Notes under the pieces: model-generated
The model's database searches: none
What the model saw: only the letters and a program-made list of their open reading frames with translations
Told to the model about the DNA's origin: nothing
Shown: piece by piece, positions 1 through 4,742 of the stretch
Layout of the letters: the number at the start of each line of letters is the position of its first letter
How positions within the stretch are numbered: position 1 is the first letter of the stretch
Translations under genes and position numbers: made by a program
Source: an uncultured bacterium
GTDB lineage: Bacteria > Bacillota > Clostridia > Lachnospirales > Lachnospiraceae
Direction of reading: 5' to 3'
DNA: 8,213 bases
Assembly (NCBI GenBank): GCA_905214675.1
Contig: CAJMMS010000069.1
Coordinates: 1-8,213 of the forward strand

Positions 1-621
1 CTCCAGCCGTTTCTGTAAAGTATCAAGTTCCGGAAACGTATTTTTTTGCATCGGATGGTCTAAATCAATTCCGTTAATTCCTGCGATCATATCATTTGTC
101 AGCAGATGTGCGATCAGAAAAGTAATCAGTGTTACAAGGGCAGCAATGCCAAGAAGCAGCGGAAAAATCCTTAAAAATCCATCCCAGATGCTTACACCTT
201 CGTCTGAAAGGCGCAGATATCTGCCGTCAGACAGTTTTTTTGCATAATAATATGTTTCGGACTGTATCGTTCTGGATATACGGCTGCCAGATCCTTCACC
301 AGATTCTTTTGCGAGCAGAATTTCCGGGCGCTGTCCGTGGTTTTCCATATGGGAGACATCTTTTACTTTATTATCATACAGCACAACACCCTGCTCATCA
401 ATCAGGGTAATGCGAAATTCTGTTTTCTGTGCTGCCAACCGGAATATTTCTTTGTCAGTATTCCGTTCTAATATAGTAGAGATGAATTCTGCCTCTTCCC
501 GCATACTGTTTTCTTTTTCCGTGTGAATCGTACGATTATAAGAAAAAACAAAAACAAACGATACAATTAGTATCGTTGTCAGTGCCAGCCAGAAATAATT
601 TCTGTATATTCTTTTCTTCAT
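1..621 (-). CDS. Sensor histidine kinase, N-terminal part (3' end beyond left edge)
   Basis: The reading frame opens with ATG at 621 and stays open for 207 codons to the window edge, so only the sensor half is present. A membrane segment covers about residues 9-28 (NYFWLALTTILIVSFVFVFS). An extracytoplasmic domain of about 120 residues follows (31-147), containing RITLIDEQGVVLYDN (70-84), a strand pattern typical of PAS/CACHE-like sensor folds in PhoR/WalK-type kinases. A second membrane segment lies at about 149-173. The HAMP or linker, HisKA and HATPase domains would lie off the left edge and are not seen. The start is 4 nt after the response regulator stop, with an AGAGG ribosome binding site inside the end of that gene, so the two form a translationally close pair. 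The kinase call rests on this pairing and topology. A PhoR-like phosphate role is inferred from the upstream transporter. Confidence 0.82.
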   Translation of the reverse strand, partial: MKKRIYRNYFWLALTTILIVSFVFVFSYNRTIHTEKENSMREEAEFISTILERNTDKEIFRLAAQKTEFRITLIDEQGVVLYDNKVKDVSHMENHGQRPEILLAKESGEGSGSRISRTIQSETYYYAKKLSDGRYLRLSDEGVSIWDGFLRIFPLLLGIAALVTLITFLIAHLLTNDMIAGINGIDLDHPMQKNTFPELDTLQKRLE

Positions 622-625
622 AGTA

Positions 626-1309
626 TCAATCCTCTATTTTATAACCAATTCCGCGTACTGTTTTAATAAAATCACCATAAGTTCCCAGTTTCTGACGCAG
701 GGAGCCAATATGTACATCCACTGTGCGGCTCTCGCCTTCATATTCGTAATTCCAGATGGTATTGAGGATTTTATCACGTGACAGTACCAGACCACGGTTT
801 TTCATGAGGTAACAAAGCAGCTCGAATTCTTTGAACGTAAGAGAAATCTTTTCATCTCCTGCGTAAACTTCATGCTTTTGTTCATCCAGAACCAGTTCTT
901 TAATTTTCAACTGTTCTTTGCCTGTTTCGTTACCACGTCCGCTTCGTCGGATGACTGCCTTAACACGTGATATCAGTTCCATTACACCAAATGGCTTTGT
1001 AATATAATCATCTGCACCGGAATCCAGACCAAGCACTTTATCATATTCTGCTGATTTGGCAGTCATCATGATAACCGGGATCGATTCCGTATCCGTACTG
1101 CTTTTAAGTTTTTTCAGGATACTGATACCATCTTCATCCGGAAGCATGATATCAAGCAGAATCAGATCTGGGAGCTGTTTTTTTATCTGTTGATAAAAAG
1201 TGGCTGCATTTTCGAATCCCATTACTTGAAAATCAGCAGTTTTCAGTGCGTACAGTACCAGTTCTCTTATACTGGTGTCATCTTCTACATAATAAATCCA
1301 TCTGCTCAT
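626..1309 (-). CDS. OmpR/PhoB-family response regulator
   Basis: This 227-residue protein has the usual length and layout of a two-component DNA-binding regulator. The receiver domain (about 1-120) shows the acidic pocket E9-D10-D11, phospho-acceptor D53 in LLDIMLPDEDG, T83 in MMTAK and K105 in DYITKPF. The C-terminal winged helix (about 130-227) ends in the OmpR/PhoB signature, with TVDVHIGSLRQKLG followed by IKTVRGIGYKI. It should be phosphorylated by the kinase encoded 4 nt downstream and bind DNA as a dimer. AAAGGAGT lies a good distance before the ATG, and the gene begins 18 nt after the stop of the Na/Pi transporter-PhoU gene, so it is very probably in the same operon. A PhoB/PhoP-like role in phosphate control is inferred from those neighbours. 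The sequence alone only establishes the family. Confidence 0.95.
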   Translation of the reverse strand: MSRWIYYVEDDTSIRELVLYALKTADFQVMGFENAATFYQQIKKQLPDLILLDIMLPDEDGISILKKLKSSTDTESIPVIMMTAKSAEYDKVLGLDSGADDYITKPFGVMELISRVKAVIRRSGRGNETGKEQLKIKELVLDEQKHEVYAGDEKISLTFKEFELLCYLMKNRGLVLSRDKILNTIWNYEYEGESRTVDVHIGSLRQKLGTYGDFIKTVRGIGYKIED

Positions 1310-1327
1310 GGCTGTGACTCCTTTTGT

Positions 1328-2998
1328 TTATTGTTCTGACATTACATATTCTGCCAGATTATAGGCATGGTCAGAAATACGTTCCAGATTACTCAGGATA
1401 TCCAGAAAAGCAACTCCATTTGCCGGATCACAAAGCCGGGCAGAAAGGCGCTCAATGTGTTTTTCTCTCAGTTCTTCTTCCAGATTATCTACCATATCTT
1501 CGTATTTTGCAACTTTGCCTGCACTGTCCATGCTGTCTTTTTCTCTTGCGTCCACCGCATATACAAAAGAGTTCATGACAAGTTCCATAATCTTCTGCAT
1601 GTCATGGCTGCCTTCTTCTGAAAAATGGATTGCCCGGTCAGTACTTTTTGTCTCAATCAGTTCTACAATGTTTTCCACATGGTCTCCGACACGTTCAATA
1701 TCGCTGACGGAGTAAAAAAGATCGTTTACGATCAGATGCTGCTCTTCATTCAGCGGAAGATTGCTGATTTTAACCAGATATTCTGTGATCAGTTTTTCCA
1801 TCTTGTTGATGATCTTCTCGGTACGGTAAACCTCTGCGATCTTTCTGGTATCATGATGCAGAACAACATCAAAGGCATGTTCCATATTTTCCTTTGTAAT
1901 GTGTCCCATATGAACAACTTCAAGAACGGCATTCTGTACAGCGAAAGATGGTGTTTCCAGAATACGGTCATCCAGATGACGCAGAGTGATCTCATCATCA
2001 CTCTGTTCCTGTACCTGATCACTGCCTTTTACCAGTATACCGGATAACGTAACCAGTCTGCCGCGCAGTGGTGTCATCAGAACCGTACATACAATATTAA
2101 AGACCGTATGAAATACGGAAATACCAACGCTGTCAATTCCACGGTTACCAAGTGCCGGATACAAACGGAAAAACAGAAACAGCCCACTTCCCCATAAAAC
2201 GGTACCAAGAATATTAAAGGTCAGGTGGATCACGGCGGCTCTTTTGGCATTGCGTGATTCACCGAGACTGGAAAGAAGCGCAGTACAGCAGGAACCAATA
2301 TTGGAACCCAGGCTGATATACATGGCAGAACTTGCGGTGACAACTCCACCTGCTGCTGCGAGCGTCTGCAGAACACCAACGGATGCCGAAGAACTTTGCA
2401 TGATAGCAGTCACGATCACACCGATCAGAATACCAAGAACCGGATTGCTGCCAAACAGTTCAAAAGCGCGCGTAAATATCGGAAGATGCAGATAAGCACC
2501 GGCAGCATCTCCCATAAAATCAAGCCCGATAAACAACAGTCCCAGCCCGACCAGTATCTCGCCGATGGTCTGCCGCTTGGCTTTTTTGCTGAATGTGATC
2601 AGAAACGCTCCGATACCAAGCAGCAACGGCGCATATAAAGAAGGCGATATTGCCTGAAAAGCATCGCCAAGCTGTCCAAGTGATACGATCCATGCTGTAA
2701 TACAAGTACCGATATTAGCACCCATGATCACACCAACGGCCTGAGTCAGTGTCATGATCCCGGCATTTACAAAACCAACGACCATGACAGTTGTCGCACC
2801 ACTGCTCTGAATGATCGCAGTAACAAGAGCACCGACAATAACTGCCATAAAATGATTGCTGGTCAGAATACCAAGCAGTTCTTTCATTTTGTTTCCGGTT
2901 GTTTTCTGGATACCGCCGGACATACTGTGCATACCATAAAGGAACATGCCAAGACCACCAGCAAACAAAAACAGATTGCTGATATCTGTGATGGTCAT
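1328..2998 (-). CDS. Na/Pi cotransporter family protein with C-terminal PhoU-like domain
   Basis: A 556-residue inner-membrane protein expected to move phosphate with sodium. It carries the two inverted Na/Pi-cotransporter (NptA/YjbB, PF02690-type) repeats. The first has QSSGATT (64-70) with GANIGTC (93-99). The second has QSSSAS (201-206) with GSNIGS (231-236). Both are embedded in Gly/Ala-rich membrane helices up to about residue 325. The rest is a cytoplasmic PhoU-like helical domain (about 350-556) with the two metal-site motifs ERVGDH (435-440) and ERISDH (539-544). Length fits the fused family. The chosen ATG at 2998 forms an ATGA overlap with the mgsA-like stop and has GGAGG 8 nt upstream. 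A GTG at 3013 is in frame but includes that ribosome binding site, so I reject it. Direction of phosphate flow (uptake or export) cannot be told from sequence; the PhoU domain suggests regulation by Pi status. Confidence 0.93.
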   Translation of the reverse strand: MTITDISNLFLFAGGLGMFLYGMHSMSGGIQKTTGNKMKELLGILTSNHFMAVIVGALVTAIIQSSGATTVMVVGFVNAGIMTLTQAVGVIMGANIGTCITAWIVSLGQLGDAFQAISPSLYAPLLLGIGAFLITFSKKAKRQTIGEILVGLGLLFIGLDFMGDAAGAYLHLPIFTRAFELFGSNPVLGILIGVIVTAIMQSSSASVGVLQTLAAAGGVVTASSAMYISLGSNIGSCCTALLSSLGESRNAKRAAVIHLTFNILGTVLWGSGLFLFFRLYPALGNRGIDSVGISVFHTVFNIVCTVLMTPLRGRLVTLSGILVKGSDQVQEQSDDEITLRHLDDRILETPSFAVQNAVLEVVHMGHITKENMEHAFDVVLHHDTRKIAEVYRTEKIINKMEKLITEYLVKISNLPLNEEQHLIVNDLFYSVSDIERVGDHVENIVELIETKSTDRAIHFSEEGSHDMQKIMELVMNSFVYAVDAREKDSMDSAGKVAKYEDMVDNLEEELREKHIERLSARLCDPANGVAFLDILSNLERISDHAYNLAEYVMSEQ

Positions 2999-3387
2999 AT
3001 GTTTTCCCTCCACTCAAGATCGCCTTTCTGCAATCCGATGATCAGGGACTCTGCCGTCGCAATATTTGTTGCAATAGGAATATTGTAGATATCACATGCT
3101 TTGGAAACCATTTCAATATTTGCTTCACGAGGATTGGTAAAAAGCGGACTGTAAAAAAAGATCACCATGTCCAGACCATTTCGCTCAATCATCTCGACAA
3201 ACTGCTTGTCTCCACCTATACTACCGGCCAGGAATTTGTGGACGCGAAGATTTGTTGCTTCTTCGATCCTTCTTCCGGTAATACCAGTTGCATATAATTC
3301 GTGTTTTTCCAGAATACGTTTATAAGCAATGCAAAAATCTTCTATAAGATTCTTTTTAGCATTGTGTGCAATCAACCCTATATTCAT
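2995..3387 (-). CDS. mgsA: Methylglyoxal synthase-like protein with altered active site
   Basis: A 130-residue protein of the MGS-like fold; the enzyme family converts dihydroxyacetone phosphate to methylglyoxal plus Pi in the cytosol. Family hallmarks are NIGLIAHNAKK (2-12), LYATGITG (31-38), AGSIGGDKQ (54-62) and NIPIATNIATAE (102-113). Aligned by eye with E. coli MgsA, His19, Lys23 and catalytic-base Asp71 are kept (H8, K12, D60). Asp20 becomes N9, Thr47 becomes I36, Asp91 becomes S80, His98 becomes R87 and Asp101 becomes N90. The fold and part of the phosphate pocket look intact, but canonical activity is doubtful. ATG 3387 has GAGG 10 nt upstream. It is the first gene of the transporter/two-component operon and overlaps the transporter start by 4 nt. 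Alternatively it is an active but divergent clostridial enzyme. The family is certain; the function is not. Confidence 0.88.
   Translation of the reverse strand: MNIGLIAHNAKKNLIEDFCIAYKRILEKHELYATGITGRRIEEATNLRVHKFLAGSIGGDKQFVEMIERNGLDMVIFFYSPLFTNPREANIEMVSKACDIYNIPIATNIATAESLIIGLQKGDLEWRENI
3006..3011 (-). promoter_or_regulatory. Ribosome binding site that sets the transporter start
   Basis: GGAGGG on the minus strand lies 8 nt before ATG 2998. It sits inside the last codons of the mgsA-like gene and inside the possible GTG-initiated extension, so it supports the shorter transporter. The ATGA stop/start overlap suggests translational coupling of the two proteins. Confidence 0.8.
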
Positions 3388-3401
3388 TCTTCATCTACCT
3401 C

Positions 3402-3449
3402 AGATCATTTTGTTTTCTATCATGAAGTGCATCCTGCATTTCATGATCT
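3402..3449 (-). promoter_or_regulatory. Leader stem-loop with possible alternative pairing near the mgsA ribosome binding site
   Basis: In the predicted 5' leader of the mgsA-like mRNA, ATCATGAA and TTCATGAT (outer arms of 3419-3447) are perfect complements, and TGCA/TGCA continues the stem around a GGA loop with one A-C mismatch. The upstream arm also contains AGATCAT (3449-3443), complementary to ATGATCT (3408-3402), which directly precedes the GAGG ribosome binding site. The two pairings cannot form together. The complementarity is seen in the sequence; a regulatory switch is inference. Confidence 0.4.
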
Positions 3450-3450
3450 C

Positions 3451-3471
3451 TGGCATAAAGTCATTGTGCCA
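3451..3471. repeat. Small imperfect inverted repeat in the mgsA leader
   Basis: TGGCA and TGCCA flank 11 nt. On the plus strand the stem extends to 8 pairs through one U-G wobble; on the minus strand that pair is an A-C mismatch. It lies 4 nt to the right of the larger leader hairpin at 3419-3447, nearer the promoter. Confidence 0.35.
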
Positions 3472-3489
3472 CGGACAAATGCCGTTTAG

Positions 3490-3519
3490 ATTATATCACA
3501 GACTCTTGTGAAAATTCAA
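3490..3519 (-). promoter_or_regulatory. Extended -10 promoter for the mgsA-transporter-two-component operon
   Basis: On the minus strand TTGAAT (3519-3514) is separated by 18 nt from TATAAT (3495-3490), which is preceded by TG in TGATATAAT, an extended -10. Transcription should start near 3483, giving a leader of about 95 nt before ATG 3387. The spacer holds the dyad TCACA-6 nt-TGTGA (3496-3511), a possible operator. No other good promoter is visible between this point and the left edge, so all four genes probably depend on it. Confidence 0.72.
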
Positions 3520-3566
3520 GCCGAACACACAGAAGTACGAAACAATCCCCGTAATATTAGAACAAA

Positions 3567-3744
3567 GAATGTGCCTTGGCACATTCTCGCGCCTGCGGCG
3601 TTGCTGAGTGCCAGTGGCACTCGTTTAGCAACGACCGTAGTGAAACGTAGACGCTTGCGACATCTACCTTATACGCCGCAGTGCGCATCTCCGCGGAGCG
3701 TTTATTTACTTTACAGGAAAGCAATTTCCTGTAAAGTAAATAAA
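3567..3744. repeat. Composite palindromic intergenic element (three-way junction plus hairpins)
   Basis: This G+C-rich block differs from the A+T-rich spacers around it and is almost wholly self-complementary. On the plus strand it contains a hairpin GAATGTGCC-TT-GGCACATTC (3567-3586). A 12-bp stem follows (3589-3600 with 3674-3686, one bulged T), enclosing two hairpins: 3601-3631, with arms TTGCTGAGTGCC/GGCACTC-AGCAA and a GTTT bulge, and 3647-3667, with GTAGA-CGC/GCG-TCTAC. Next are the palindrome CTCCGCGGAG (3689-3698) and the 44-nt perfect inverted repeat at 3701-3744. Such architecture fits a dispersed palindromic element (REP- or MITE-like) or a structured RNA. I have an unverified impression that similar sequences occur between genes in Lachnospiraceae. 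No transposase gene or target-site duplication is evident. Confidence 0.6.
3701..3744. repeat. Perfect 20-bp inverted repeat with 4-nt loop
   Basis: The arm 3701-3720 (TTTATTTACTTTACAGGAAA) and the arm 3725-3744 are exact reverse complements, separated by GCAA. There is no mismatch over 20 pairs. It directly abuts the terminator stem that starts at 3745 and forms the right end of the palindromic element. Confidence 0.95.
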
Positions 3745-3785
3745 AGGCGGGAAAGAAAAGCGCTGCTTCTCTTTCCTGCCTTTTT
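3745..3785. terminator. Bidirectional intrinsic terminator after the spore protein gene
   Basis: A 17-position stem (3745-3761 with 3765-3781, outer part AGGCGGGAAAG/CTTTCCTGCCT) closes a 3-nt loop. It has one wobble and one mismatch in either orientation. On the minus strand it is followed by TTTTATTT and lies about 40 nt after the spore protein stop, which it should terminate. On the plus strand it is followed by TTTTT, so it can also stop rightward transcripts. Confidence 0.85.
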
Positions 3786-3824
3786 CTGTAATCTTACTGT
3801 CAGTTATTCAGCAGATATTCGGGA

Positions 3825-4058
3825 TTAGTACTGTGTACCATTTCCGCCGTTCATGCCGCCGGACATCTGGCGTTCCTGTGCTTCGATCATTTTTTTGACC
3901 ATATATCCACCTACAGAACCATTCTGTCTGGATGTCAGGTTTCCGTTATAACCATCTGTCAGGGGAACACCAAGTTCGCTTGCTACTTCCATTTTGAAGC
4001 GGTCAAGTGCGCCTTTTGCTTCCGGTACTGCTGCTGCATTAGATGAACGATTTGCCAT
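3825..4058 (-). CDS. Alpha/beta-type small acid-soluble spore protein
   Basis: A 77-residue protein of the SASP family, which coats DNA in the dormant forespore, protects it from UV and heat, and supplies amino acids on germination. EVASELGV (24-31) contains the pentapeptide EVASE, matching the germination protease (GPR) cleavage site. The second conserved block is LTSRQNGSVGGYMVKKMI (41-58), the DNA-binding helix-turn-helix signature of the family. The C-terminal tail (66-77) is rich in Gly, Asn and Met. ATG 4058 has AAAGGAGG at 9-nt spacing. The gene appears monocistronic, with its own sigma-G type promoter upstream and a strong terminator downstream, as expected for forespore-specific expression. 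Length and both signature blocks are typical, so the call is very secure. Which paralogue it is cannot be told from one window. Confidence 0.97.
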   Translation of the reverse strand: MANRSSNAAAVPEAKGALDRFKMEVASELGVPLTDGYNGNLTSRQNGSVGGYMVKKMIEAQERQMSGGMNGGNGTQY

Positions 4059-4129
4059 GATAACATGCCTCCTTTGAAACTTTTCTTTTTGTTTTCTTTT
4101 TCAGATGTGCAATTTTTTGATTGCAGTCC

Positions 4130-4159
4130 TAGTATGTGGATTTCATCCGGATTTAAACT
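4130..4159 (-). promoter_or_regulatory. Candidate sigma-G forespore promoter of the spore protein gene
   Basis: CATACTA (4136-4130, minus strand) matches the sigma-G/sigma-F -10 consensus exactly. AGTTTA (4159-4154), 17 nt upstream, is a weaker match to the -35. Transcription would start near 4123, about 65 nt before ATG 4058. A small GCAAT/ATTGC hairpin (4109-4124) would lie at the very 5' end of the mRNA. Confidence 0.65.
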
Positions 4160-4194
4160 GGAAAGTGTTTCAAAGTATGACAGCTTATGACATT

Positions 4195-4641
4195 TTAAAG
4201 TTCAATTTTGTAACTGTCGTTTCCTTCATCATTGATCGTATAGTATGCGCAACTGTTTTCTGGCTGAAGGAATACTTTGATCGTTTTTATATCTTTAATT
4301 TTGTTCTTCTGAACTTTTGTCCAGTTTTCTTTTACTTTTTTACGAATCTCATCCTGTGTAATCTGCTTTCCTGCAAACTCCAGAACAAATTCTTCTTTTA
4401 CTGCTGCTTTTCTGCCCGGTGCTTTCTTTGGCTGTTCAGCTTTTTCAACTGTTTCTTTTTTGACCGGTGCTGCTTTTGTTTCTTTTACTTCTTCGACAGC
4501 TTTTTCCGTTTCAACCGCTTTTTCTTCTGCCACAGCAACAGCTTCACTTGTCTCTGCTGCTACAACTGCTTTTGTTTCTTTTTTTGCTGCTTCTTTTACA
4601 GCGGTTGCTGCGTTTTTCTTTGCCTGTCTACGGTTTGCCAT
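4195..4641 (-). CDS. DUF6465 family protein with Ala/Lys/Glu-rich N-terminal tail
   Basis: A 148-residue protein of unknown function. Residues 1-85 are low-complexity and rich in Ala, Lys, Glu and Val, resembling a histone H1-like or disordered polyampholyte tail, with KKAPGRKAAVK (72-82) near its end. Residues 84-148 form a compact domain beginning FVLEFAGKQITQDEI and containing IKTIKVFLQPENSCAYYTIN, which I recognise as DUF6465, seen in Lachnospiraceae. There is no signal peptide or membrane segment. ATG 4641 is chosen because AGGAGG lies 9 nt upstream; in-frame ATGs at 4659 and 4647 overlap or crowd that site. It has its own promoter just after recG, and no clear intrinsic terminator precedes the spore protein promoter. 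Tight DNA or RNA association is possible but is only inferred from composition. Confidence 0.85.
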   Translation of the reverse strand: MANRRQAKKNAATAVKEAAKKETKAVVAAETSEAVAVAEEKAVETEKAVEEVKETKAAPVKKETVEKAEQPKKAPGRKAAVKEEFVLEFAGKQITQDEIRKKVKENWTKVQKNKIKDIKTIKVFLQPENSCAYYTINDEGNDSYKIEL

Positions 4642-4650
4642 AATCATTTT

Positions 4651-4656
4651 CCTCCT
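4651..4656 (-). promoter_or_regulatory. Ribosome binding site that sets the DUF6465 start
   Basis: AGGAGG on the minus strand is 9 nt before ATG 4641. The longest frame, from ATG 4659, would use this very sequence as codons 2-3 (AGG AGG), and ATG 4647 is only 3 nt away from it, so the start is most likely 4641. Confidence 0.8.
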
Positions 4657-4713
4657 CATGAAAAAAACATTTTCTTTCTGTTGTTTTCAAAACTTTTAAA
4701 GCAATTCGTTTTA

Positions 4714-4742
4714 ATCATATACCATTTTTTACAATTTATCAA
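4714..4742 (-). promoter_or_regulatory. Sigma-A type promoter of the DUF6465 gene
   Basis: TTGATA (4742-4737) and TATGAT (4719-4714) on the minus strand are separated by exactly 17 nt in an A+T-rich tract. Each differs from consensus at one base. The -35 begins directly after the recG stop codon at 4743. Transcription should start near 4707, about 65 nt before ATG 4641. Vegetative expression is expected, unlike the neighbouring spore gene. Confidence 0.75.

Noticed and set aside
2999..3013. GTG start giving the transporter five extra residues
   Set aside because: The extension contains the ribosome binding site of the ATG at 2998, which also has the ATGA coupling with the upstream gene.
3388..3824. 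CRISPR array, tRNA or rRNA in the repeat-rich spacer
   Set aside because: The repeats are inverted rather than evenly spaced direct repeats, and no cloverleaf with a T-loop GGTTCRA-type signal or rRNA sequence is present.
3508..3828. Plus-strand 106-codon open frame across the palindromic element
   Set aside because: No ribosome binding site or promoter, Arg-rich composition imposed by G+C-rich hairpins, no recognisable family, and it runs through the 44-nt inverted repeat and the terminator.
4642..4659. Earlier ATG starts for the DUF6465 protein
   Set aside because: AGGAGG would be translated from the first ATG and is only 3 nt from the second; spacing is ideal only for ATG 4641.
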